Shown one piece after another: positions 1 to 5,489 of a stretch of DNA of 5,489 nt. Source of the stretch: an uncultured Succinatimonas sp. (lineage in GTDB: Bacteria > Pseudomonadota > Gammaproteobacteria > Enterobacterales > Succinivibrionaceae); the NCBI GenBank assembly GCA_900548485.1, contig URKL01000143.1:1-5489 (forward strand), written 5' to 3'. The first letter of the stretch is position 1, and every line of letters starts with the position of its first letter. The position numbers were made by a program, and so were the translations under genes. Under the pieces are notes generated by a model that saw only the letters and a program-made list of their open reading frames with translations, searched no databases and was not told the DNA's origin.

Positions 1-52
1 ATTTTTTAAATTTATATTAAAAATTAATTAATCTTTTATTTTGGAGTTACTC
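1..52 (+). promoter_or_regulatory. A+T-rich leader of the aldo/keto reductase gene with candidate -10 box and RBS
   Basis: This leader is almost entirely A and T. TATATT at 13-18 matches the sigma-70 -10 consensus at five of six positions and lies about 25 bases before the ribosome binding site. A matching -35 box would fall left of the window, so the promoter cannot be confirmed. GGAG at 43-46 sits six bases before the ATG at 53 and is a well-spaced Shine-Dalgarno sequence. It decides the start: an in-frame TTG at 41 would place GGAG inside the coding region. Confidence 0.4.
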
Positions 53-898
53 ATGGACACTTATTACACTTTAAAAAACGGTAAAAAAATCCCTTCTATT
101 GGCTATGGTACTTTTAAAATTACCGACAAAGAAGAATGTATAAATTCTGTAAAAAACGCTATCGACTTAGGCTATACCCATATAGACACAGCTAAAGCTT
201 ATAATAATGAAGAATTGGTTGGTCAGGGTATTAGAGAATCCGGTATAAAGAGAGAAGATCTATTTTTAACCACAAAAGTTTGGAATACCGATAGAGGTTA
301 TGACAAAACCTTAAAAGCTTTTGATTCATCTTTAAAAAACTTAGGTGTTGATTATATCGATCTTTACCTCATTCATTGGCCTGCAGTTGTAGCTAAATAT
401 CCAGATTATAAGGAACTAAATAAATCTTCCTGGAAAGCTTTAGAACACTTATATAAAGAGGGCAAGGTAAAATCTATCGGCGTTTCTAATTTTACCTGCG
501 AACATTTAAAGCCTCTGCTTGATAGTGAAATTCCGCCTATGGTAAATCAAATTGAATTTCATCCAGGCTATATGCAAAAAGAGGTTTTAAAACTTTCCCA
601 AGATAATGGTATCGTAGTTGAAGCCTGGAGTCCTTTAGGAAGAGGTGCTCTTATGAATGCTGAGATTATCCTCAAAATGGCTCAAAAATATAATACAACC
701 GCTGCTAATATTTGTATCAGCTTCTGTTTTGCTCACAAAGTATTGCCCTTAGTAAAGTCAAGTCACAAAGAGCGTATGCAAAGCAACTTAGATGCTTATA
801 AGATAAACTTAGAGCCAACCGATCTCGAGATTTTAAATAATATCGGGGATAATTTAGGTTGGAGTGGACTCGATCCTGAAAAGTTTGCTTTCGCTTAA
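53..898 (+). CDS. Aldo/keto reductase (AKR superfamily, 2,5-diketo-D-gluconate reductase-like), 281 aa
   Basis: This is a cytosolic NAD(P)H-dependent oxidoreductase that interconverts carbonyl compounds and alcohols. Counted from the ATG at 53, the full AKR catalytic tetrad is visible: D45 and Y50 in HIDTAKAY, K75 in LTTKVW and H108 in YLIHWP. Further family motifs are GVSNF at 143-147, NQIEFHP at 165-171, AWSPLGRG at 191-198 and the cofactor-phosphate segment VKSSHKERMQSN at 234-245. The length of 281 residues is normal for bacterial AKR5-type enzymes and the gene looks intact. The start is set by GGAG six bases upstream. The gene is alone on the plus strand and ends in a stop that overlaps the stop of the convergent ABC gene. 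Its early part is lower in G+C (about 25% in sampled lines) than the minus-strand genes, a weak hint of separate origin. The natural substrate cannot be read from sequence, so no gene symbol is given. Confidence 0.93.
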   Translation: MDTYYTLKNGKKIPSIGYGTFKITDKEECINSVKNAIDLGYTHIDTAKAYNNEELVGQGIRESGIKREDLFLTTKVWNTDRGYDKTLKAFDSSLKNLGVDYIDLYLIHWPAVVAKYPDYKELNKSSWKALEHLYKEGKVKSIGVSNFTCEHLKPLLDSEIPPMVNQIEFHPGYMQKEVLKLSQDNGIVVEAWSPLGRGALMNAEIILKMAQKYNTTAANICISFCFAHKVLPLVKSSHKERMQSNLDAYKINLEPTDLEILNNIGDNLGWSGLDPEKFAFA

Positions 899-2730
899 TC
901 TCCTAAAAAGCCGCCTGTTTGCAAATTCCACAGGCGGTAATATAGCCCGCGCTTTGCTAAAAGCTCATTATGAGTTCCCTCTTCTACCAAACAACCACCA
1001 TCAATCACAACAATCCTATCCATAAGAGCAAGTGTAGACAAACGATGGGCAATAGCAATTACAGTCCTATTTTGCATTACATTTCTTAAATTTTGTTCAA
1101 TAATCTTCTCTGATTGAGAATCTAAAGCAGAGGTAGCCTCATCTAAGATTAAAATTGGCGCAGATCTTACTAAAACTCTAGCTAAAGCAATTCTTTGACG
1201 TTGCCCTCCTGAGAGCTTAACTCCTCGCTCTCCTACCATGGTGTCAAAGCCACTTCCACCTCTATAATCAGATAAATTCTCAATAAAACCTAAAGCATCG
1301 GTAAGTCTTGCAGCTTGTTCTAAATCCTCTTTTTGCACATTATCGCAACCATAAATAATATTTTCGCCGATAGTACGATGCATAAGACTTGGATCCTGCG
1401 ATACCATAGCAAAAAGCTCATGCAATTCGTCTTGATTGACCTCTCTTAAATCCAACCCATCAATTAAAATAGCACCAGATGATGGGTCATAAAAACGTAA
1501 CAATAGACTTACTAAGGTAGATTTACCCGCTCCTGAAGGTCCCACAATACCTATACGTTCGCCTTTCTTAATTTTCAAATTGAAATTAGAAATTACCTCA
1601 TGATCTTTATTGTAAGCAAAGCTTAAATTTCTAAATTCAATTTCCTTATCAAAACCATGAATCTCCTTAGGAGATGAGGGATCTTTTACACTTAACGGTT
1701 TAGAAATGGTTTGCATACCATCATATACAGTACCAATATTTTCATAAATAGCCCCTACCTCCCACATAATCCACCGCGACATATTGATCATGCGTATAGA
1801 GATAGCTACAGCAATGGCTATAACTCCAGGTGTAATTAAATACGAGGCCCATAACCATAAAGAAGTCATAATCAAAGCTATCAAAAGGGTATAGTTCATC
1901 AATTGCACACTGACATCAAATAGAGTCAAAATTCTCAGGGCTTTATATTCTGAACCAATAAAATTTCCCATAGCCTTTTGGGCATAAAAAGCTTCACGCC
2001 CTTTACCGCCAAATAGTTTTACAGTCGAAATATTTGCATAACTATCAACAATGCGCCCGACCATATCTGAGCGAGTATCGGCTTGTAAAGATGCCGCCTT
2101 TCGCAAACGCGGTATAAAGAAAAACAAGGCAAAACTATATAAGATTAACCATATACCTAAAGGTAAACACAACCATATATTTGCATTAGATAACATCCAA
2201 AGCATAGTTGCGATATAAACAAGCAGATGAATTGCTACATCAATAAGTTTTAAAACAGCTGTTCTTACCGCTAAAGCTGTTTGCATAACTTTATTTGCCA
2301 CGCGCCCAGCAAATTCATCACTAAAAAAAGATAGCGATTGGCTTAATAAATAACGATGTACCTGCCAACGAATTTGCATGGTGTAATTTGAAGATACGCT
2401 CTGATGCAAAAGTAATGAATGTAAAATTGAGGCTACCGGCAAAATCACACCGGCAATAGTCAACATCATGGCCAATTGAGGACCATGCTCTTGCATGAAT
2501 TCAAAACGAGAAGAAGCCGTAGTCCAATCTACTAGACGACCTAAACAGACAAAGAATAAAGCCTCGCCCACAGCAATAGTCGAATTTAATAAGCCAATGG
2601 CTAATAAAAGCTTCCATAAGCTACGGGTATAAAAGCAAATAAACTTTATAAGGCCTTGAGGAGGTGGTCCACCGTCCCCTTTAGGAAACGGCGGTACTAA
2701 ATTCTCAAACCACCTTAAAAGCTTTTCCAT
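895..2730 (-). CDS. Type I ABC exporter half-transporter, fused membrane and ATPase domains (MsbA/multidrug-like), 611 aa
   Basis: This inner-membrane ATP-driven exporter subunit probably works as a homodimer. Residues 1-30 form a proline/glycine-rich cytoplasmic lead-in (PPFPKGDGGPPP at 13-24). The six-helix exporter domain spans about 35-335. The nucleotide-binding domain from about 360 is complete: A-loop Y373, Walker A GPSGAGKST at 397-405, Q-loop Q445, X-loop VGERG at 499-503, signature LSGGQ at 506-510, Walker B ILILD at 526-530 with catalytic E531, D-loop SALD at 534-537 and switch H562. All catalytic residues are present, so it should be active. The start codon overlaps the DUF2333 stop as TAATG and no well-spaced Shine-Dalgarno precedes it (GGAAG lies 13 bases upstream), which points to translational coupling. 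The last codons contain a terminator-like hairpin. The cargo is unknown: drug, lipid and peptide export are all possible. The architecture is certain, while a multidrug role is only a family-level guess. Confidence 0.95.
   Translation of the reverse strand: MEKLLRWFENLVPPFPKGDGGPPPQGLIKFICFYTRSLWKLLLAIGLLNSTIAVGEALFFVCLGRLVDWTTASSRFEFMQEHGPQLAMMLTIAGVILPVASILHSLLLHQSVSSNYTMQIRWQVHRYLLSQSLSFFSDEFAGRVANKVMQTALAVRTAVLKLIDVAIHLLVYIATMLWMLSNANIWLCLPLGIWLILYSFALFFFIPRLRKAASLQADTRSDMVGRIVDSYANISTVKLFGGKGREAFYAQKAMGNFIGSEYKALRILTLFDVSVQLMNYTLLIALIMTSLWLWASYLITPGVIAIAVAISIRMINMSRWIMWEVGAIYENIGTVYDGMQTISKPLSVKDPSSPKEIHGFDKEIEFRNLSFAYNKDHEVISNFNLKIKKGERIGIVGPSGAGKSTLVSLLLRFYDPSSGAILIDGLDLREVNQDELHELFAMVSQDPSLMHRTIGENIIYGCDNVQKEDLEQAARLTDALGFIENLSDYRGGSGFDTMVGERGVKLSGGQRQRIALARVLVRSAPILILDEATSALDSQSEKIIEQNLRNVMQNRTVIAIAHRLSTLALMDRIVVIDGGCLVEEGTHNELLAKRGLYYRLWNLQTGGFLGD
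905..937 (-). terminator. Intrinsic-terminator-like hairpin inside the end of the ABC transporter gene
   Basis: On the minus strand a perfect 8-bp G+C-rich stem (930-937 with 911-918, CCGCCTGT pairing with ACAGGCGG) encloses an 11-base loop and is followed by C and five T at 910-905. This has the form of a rho-independent terminator. The stem and T-run fall within codons for the last residues of the ABC protein, so a transcript ending at the T-run would lack the stop codon at 897-895. In the plus direction the hairpin follows the reductase stop by 12 bases but has no T-run, so it is at best a weak terminator for that gene. Confidence 0.55.
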
Positions 2731-3641
2731 TATTTGGACATAGCTTCCATAATATCTTCAATACGATTGTTTGCCACATCAAAGTGTCTGGCAATTGCTG
2801 CTACATGATTTGGCAACATAGCATCACCAATAGCGTTTCCACCAGCAGCAACATAAAGAGGATTAAATTCGCTGATATAATCAAGGCGCTTTAAACATTC
2901 CTCAACGTTTTCCTGACCTCCACGCTCAATCACAGACTTGTCAATAGTAATAAGTCCACGAAGAACATTGGTAACTACAGCAGCAATACCTTTGACATAA
3001 TAAATATTGTCATCAGAATCAAAATGCCCCATATTTTCATCGTTGAGAATACCTAAGGCATAATCACACATGCTGTCACAGTATTTTAAAATCAAATAAA
3101 CGTCATCGGATTTAACATTGTAAACACCTGCATTCTTTGCCGGAGTACCAATGCTTTCGGCCCAAGAACGCCAATTCTTAATACCCGCTTTGTATTTACC
3201 CTCAGCATCATAGATAAACCAAAATCCCCAAACTTTTTCACTATAAGTAAAGAAGCGTGAAGTAGCATCAGCTAATCTAGGATCGATAGTATCATTATTA
3301 CCAAAACGAGCTACAGTTTTAGCAATAATATCTGAAGCTGGGCGAGTTGCGTAAATTACACCTCTTTGGAAAGCTGTAGTATTGTCTAAAATGGATGGAA
3401 CCAACATTAAATCATTAGGTAACCAACCAAAGAGTGAACTTAATTCACCATCTAAAGCCTGAGTACAAGCTGTAGCCATGACTACTGCTTTATCATGCTC
3501 TGTTGCTTGCTCATCTAAAGGCTGAGGATTATAAAGCTCAGATGATGGTGAGCTTATAAGGCCTACAGCTAACAAATAGGCCGCATATACGCCTACCGCA
3601 ATAGCTCCGGTATATTTAATTTTTTTGGAATCAAATTTCAT
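2730..3641 (-). CDS. DUF2333 family membrane-anchored protein of unknown function, 303 aa
   Basis: I recognise this as the DUF2333 family of proteobacterial proteins, whose function is not established. A lysine-rich N-terminus (MKFDSKKIKY) is followed by one hydrophobic segment at about residues 10-30. By the positive-inside rule this anchors the protein with most of it in the periplasm. The family-like core begins with FGWLPNDLMLVPSILDN at 71-87 and FQRGVIYATR at 91-100, continues with a Trp-rich stretch near 138-160, and ends in a helical region with LNDENMGHFDSDDNIYYVKG around 199-218. Cysteines are at 59, 188, 192 and 249. The ATG at 3641 is preferred over the ATG at 3647 because AGGA (3652-3649) is seven bases from the former and one base from the latter; the longer form would add only MT. 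The stop overlaps the ABC gene start by one base. The family call is made from memory of conserved motifs, and partnership with the exporter is inference. Confidence 0.85.
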   Translation of the reverse strand: MKFDSKKIKYTGAIAVGVYAAYLLAVGLISSPSSELYNPQPLDEQATEHDKAVVMATACTQALDGELSSLFGWLPNDLMLVPSILDNTTAFQRGVIYATRPASDIIAKTVARFGNNDTIDPRLADATSRFFTYSEKVWGFWFIYDAEGKYKAGIKNWRSWAESIGTPAKNAGVYNVKSDDVYLILKYCDSMCDYALGILNDENMGHFDSDDNIYYVKGIAAVVTNVLRGLITIDKSVIERGGQENVEECLKRLDYISEFNPLYVAAGGNAIGDAMLPNHVAAIARHFDVANNRIEDIMEAMSK

Positions 3642-3648
3642 GGTCATT

Positions 3649-3652
3649 TCCT
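3649..3652 (-). promoter_or_regulatory. Ribosome binding site deciding the DUF2333 start
   Basis: AGGA on the minus strand is followed by seven bases and then the ATG at 3641. The upstream ATG at 3647 is separated from it by a single base, too close for normal initiation. This supports the 303-residue form. Confidence 0.6.
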
Positions 3653-3672
3653 AATGCAAGTTCGATCTTAGA

Positions 3673-3692
3673 GGATCCTTTTCCAAGGATCC
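3673..3692 (-). other. Stem-loop with GNRA-type tetraloop between nadB and the DUF2333 gene
   Basis: A perfect 8-bp inverted repeat (GGATCCTT / AAGGATCC) closes a four-base loop that reads GGAA on the minus-strand RNA, a GNRA-type tetraloop. It starts about ten bases after the nadB stop and ends about 20 bases before the DUF2333 Shine-Dalgarno. The downstream minus-strand sequence (TCTAAGATCG) has no T-run, so it does not look like a rho-independent terminator. It could be an mRNA-processing or 3'-end-stabilising element within an operon. Its presence is certain; its role is not. Confidence 0.5.
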
Positions 3693-3702
3693 CTTTATGT
3701 CT

Positions 3703-5319
3703 TTATTGTGTCTGGTTATTTCTTAAAATGGTAGGTACTGCAACCTCATCTGTTTGCGGGTAATCTAAATTATAGTGCAAACCACGAGACTCATGGCGAG
3801 CCTGAGCCGATCTAACTATAATTTCAGCAACCACCAAAAGATTACGTAACTCTAATAAATTACGTGATACTTTGAAATTAGCATAATATTCAGAGACTTC
3901 ATTTTTCAAAAGTTCAATTCTGTGTAAAGCGCGTTCAAGACGTTTGTTTGTACGTACAATGCCCACATAATCCCACATAGTAAGACGTAGCTCATGCCAG
4001 TTATGGGTAATGATAACCTCTTCATCAGAGTTATCAACTAAGCTTTCATCCCAATCAGGAATTACAAAATCGTCACAATCGTCATCATCTAAATGCTTTA
4101 AGATATTAGTAGCAGCAGCCTTACCATAAACAACACACTCTAATAAAGAATTAGAAGCTAAACGATTTGCACCATGTAAACCTGTATAAGCACATTCCCC
4201 AATAGCATATAAACCAGTAATATCTGTTCTCGCCTTTTTATCTACCATCACTCCACCACAGGTAAAGTGCGCTGCAGGAACAATCGGAATTGGTTGCTTG
4301 GTGATATCAATACCAACTTTTAAACAACGCTCATAAATTGTCGGGAAATGCTTTTTCAAAAATTCAGGAGTCTTAAAGCTGATATCAAGGTACATGCATG
4401 GCGCACCTAAGCGTTTCATTTCATGATCGATAGCACGAGCTACAATATCACGTGGAGCTAATTCTAAGCGCTCATCATAATTTTGCATAAATCTAGTGCC
4501 ATCCGGACGCTTAAGCTGAGCCCCCTCTCCACGTAAAGCTTCAGTTAACAAAAAGTTTCTATCAGCATCACAATAAAGAGTAGTAGGATGGAACTGATTG
4601 AATTCCATATTGGCGACACGACAACCTGCACGCCAGGCCATGGCAATACCATCACCTGAACTTACCTCAGGATTACAAGTATATTGATAAACTTTGGAAG
4701 CTCCGCCTGTGCATAAGGCGACAAACTTTGTCCGGATAGTCTCAACATGACCGGTTTCTACATTTAAAACATAAGCGCCTAAAACACGATTTCCAGCTAA
4801 ACCTAATTTAGTGGTTGTAACCAAATCAACAGCATTTCTGTTTTCTAAAATTGTAATATTAGGGTGCTCTTGAGCTCTGGCAATTAGAGTTTCTTGAATA
4901 GAACGTCCGGTATGATCTTCGGCATGGAAAATTCTTCTGTGAGAATGACCTCCTTCACGGTGTAAATGGTAAGGAGACTGTCCTGCTTCTTGAGCTTCTT
5001 CTTTTATATCAAAAGGGACGCCTACATCGATCAACCACTGAATAGAATCATGAGCATTACGAGCTACAAAATCCACAGTATTTTCATCACATAAACCTGC
5101 ACCTGCAATACAGGTATCGCGAATATGAGATTTTAACGAATCATCATCGTCTTTAAGATTGTATACACCGGCAATACCACCTTGTGCATAATTAGTAGAA
5201 CCTGCACAAGCATCCTCTTTAGAGAGTACTATGACCTTAGCTTTTTCAGCAATTCCTAAAGATAAGGTAAGACCAGCGGCACCACTACCGATGATTAGAC
5301 AATCTGCAGAATAGTTCAT
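3703..5319 (-). CDS. nadB: L-aspartate oxidase NadB (quinolinate synthetase B), 538 aa
   Basis: This cytosolic FAD flavoenzyme oxidises L-aspartate to iminoaspartate, which NadA condenses with dihydroxyacetone phosphate to quinolinate in de novo NAD synthesis. Fumarate or oxygen can be the electron acceptor. The N-terminal dinucleotide fold [11 protein letters not shown] lies at 7-17, followed by [12 protein letters not shown] at 40-51 and [14 protein letters not shown] at 117-130. Active-site residues recalled for E. coli NadB occur at the same numbers: H244 (NQFHP), T259 and E260 ([10 protein letters not shown]), R290 (APRDIVARA), H351 (PAAHFTCGG) and R386 ([10 protein letters not shown]). 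The helical C-terminal domain carries [18 protein letters not shown] at 439-456. The length is close to the 540 residues of E. coli NadB. The reading frame is open back to a TTG at 5394, but those 25 extra residues have no family counterpart, and ATG at 5319 gives the expected [13 protein letters not shown] start with GGAA seven bases upstream. An Asp-rich linker (DDDDCDD at 411-417) and DDDD at 57-60 are local oddities. Neither nadA nor rpoE, a common nadB neighbour in gammaproteobacteria, is visible. Confidence 0.97.
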   Translation of the reverse strand: MNYSADCLIIGSGAAGLTLSLGIAEKAKVIVLSKEDACAGSTNYAQGGIAGVYNLKDDDDSLKSHIRDTCIAGAGLCDENTVDFVARNAHDSIQWLIDVGVPFDIKEEAQEAGQSPYHLHREGGHSHRRIFHAEDHTGRSIQETLIARAQEHPNITILENRNAVDLVTTTKLGLAGNRVLGAYVLNVETGHVETIRTKFVALCTGGASKVYQYTCNPEVSSGDGIAMAWRAGCRVANMEFNQFHPTTLYCDADRNFLLTEALRGEGAQLKRPDGTRFMQNYDERLELAPRDIVARAIDHEMKRLGAPCMYLDISFKTPEFLKKHFPTIYERCLKVGIDITKQPIPIVPAAHFTCGGVMVDKKARTDITGLYAIGECAYTGLHGANRLASNSLLECVVYGKAAATNILKHLDDDDCDDFVIPDWDESLVDNSDEEVIITHNWHELRLTMWDYVGIVRTNKRLERALHRIELLKNEVSEYYANFKVSRNLLELRNLLVVAEIIVRSAQARHESRGLHYNLDYPQTDEVAVPTILRNNQTQ

Positions 5320-5329
5320 CAGAAAATTC

Positions 5330-5361
5330 CGGCGTTCAAAAAAGCTAAACGCCGACTCCTT
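5330..5361 (-). promoter_or_regulatory. nadB leader: strong Shine-Dalgarno followed by a hairpin before the start codon
   Basis: On the minus strand a perfect AAGGAG (5361-5356) lies 36 bases before the nadB ATG, too far for direct use. Between them a 7-bp stem CGGCGTT / AACGCCG (5354-5348 with 5336-5330) closes an 11-base loop. If folded, the stem leaves only 11 bases between AAGGAG and ATG. The stem also ends at the GGAA (5330-5327) that is the near Shine-Dalgarno. The structure could therefore modulate nadB translation. I see no NadR-like operator here. Confidence 0.4.
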
Positions 5362-5382
5362 GTTAAAGCTTAAAATTGAATA

Positions 5383-5417
5383 AATCAAAAACAAATACCC
5401 TGCCTTTTCTAAGGCAG
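5383..5417 (-). terminator. Hairpin with T-rich tail upstream of nadB, candidate terminator for leftward transcription
   Basis: A 7-bp stem CTGCCTT / AAGGCAG (5417-5411 with 5406-5400) closes a four-base loop on the minus strand. After a short spacer (GGTA) comes TTTGTTTTTG. This resembles a modest rho-independent terminator that would stop transcripts arriving from the right, including from any gene of the transposon at the window edge, before they reach nadB. If it works, the nadB promoter must lie in about 5355-5395. I found no convincing -35/-10 pair there or further upstream. Confidence 0.4.
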
Positions 5418-5459
5418 AGTTATAAATTACTCCATATTAAGATAGAGTAAAAGAAAATT

Positions 5460-5489
5460 TTGACTTCCTCCCCTTGCTAAAGCAAGGGG
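5460..5489 (-). mobile_element. Putative right end of an IS200/IS605-family transposon, truncated by the window edge
   Basis: Read on the minus strand, the edge of the window is an 8-bp hairpin (CCCCTTGC, loop TTTA, GCAAGGGG) followed by AGGAAG and TCAA at 5463-5460. A G+C-rich subterminal hairpin followed by GGAGGAAGTCAA is the form I recall for right ends of IS200/IS605 elements, including those carrying only tnpB. The orientation places the element body and any TnpB gene to the right, outside the window, with the boundary at 5460. No T-run follows the hairpin, so a simple terminator is less likely. In TnpB-bearing elements this end is also the 3' part of the omega RNA scaffold. A solo end or a non-autonomous derivative is equally possible from what is visible. 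Confidence 0.6.

Noticed and set aside
41..52. TTG start at 41 for the aldo/keto reductase, adding MELL.
   Set aside because: The bases GGAG inside this extension form a correctly spaced ribosome binding site for the ATG at 53.
905..937. Bidirectional terminator serving both convergent genes.
   Set aside because: The plus-strand side of the stem is followed by TAATATAG with no T-run, so only the minus-strand direction has terminator form.
4065..4090. Short repetitive tract giving the Asp-rich run in NadB.
   Set aside because: It is in frame, falls in a variable linker before the C-terminal domain, and shows no longer repeat, so it is ordinary low-complexity coding sequence.
5320..5340. Tiny leader ORF (TTG AAC GCC GGA ATT TTC TGA) whose stop overlaps the nadB ATG as TGATG.
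   Set aside because: It has only six codons with a TTG start and AAGGAG is 16 bases away, so a leader peptide is not supported.
5320..5394. N-terminal extension of NadB from a TTG at 5394, adding 25 residues.
   Set aside because: The extra residues match nothing in the NadB family, the frame crosses the leader hairpin and part of the T-rich tail, and the ATG at 5319 has its own Shine-Dalgarno-like GGAA and gives the canonical N-terminus.
5430..5460. Sigma-70 promoter for nadB in the A+T-rich stretch next to the transposon end.
   Set aside because: TAATAT and TTTATAAC look like -10 boxes, but neither has an acceptable -35 at 16-18 bases, and the T-tailed hairpin at 5383-5417 would follow.

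Overview
The window reads as a compact chromosomal segment from an A+T-rich gammaproteobacterium. The L-aspartate oxidase matches the E. coli-type enzyme so closely that its catalytic residues keep the same numbers, and the DUF2333 protein belongs to a family known mainly from Proteobacteria. Together with the low G+C (roughly 35-45% in stretches counted by eye), this suggests a succinate-producing Succinivibrionaceae/Aeromonadales-type bacterium. The family placement is inference; the gammaproteobacterial placement is firmer.

Layout. Positions 1-898 hold a single plus-strand gene, an aldo/keto reductase, with an A+T-rich leader. The rest of the coding sequence is on the minus strand and is transcribed right to left: nadB (L-aspartate oxidase, 5319 to 3703), a membrane-anchored DUF2333 protein (3641 to 2730) and a type I ABC exporter half-transporter (2730 to 895). 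The DUF2333 stop and the ABC start overlap as TAATG, so these two are probably translationally coupled. A 61-bp gap holding a GNRA-loop hairpin separates nadB from the pair, and the three may form one operon. The reductase and ABC genes converge and share a TTAA tetramer in which each strand reads its own TAA stop.

Non-coding structure. An intrinsic-terminator-like hairpin lies inside the last codons of the ABC gene, with its T-run before the stop codon. The nadB leader has a perfect AAGGAG separated from the start codon by a 25-nt hairpin. A second hairpin with a T-rich tail lies further upstream. At the right edge (5460-5489) is what looks like the right end of an IS200/IS605-type transposon, with the body of the element outside the window. 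No intergenic stretch exceeds 300 bases.

Function. NadB starts de novo NAD synthesis by making iminoaspartate for NadA, which is not in the window. DUF2333 and the ABC exporter are probably an envelope-associated pair of unknown substrate. I see no defence system, CRISPR array, tRNA or rRNA. The points most worth a second look are the transposon end, the pre-stop terminator and the nadB leader.
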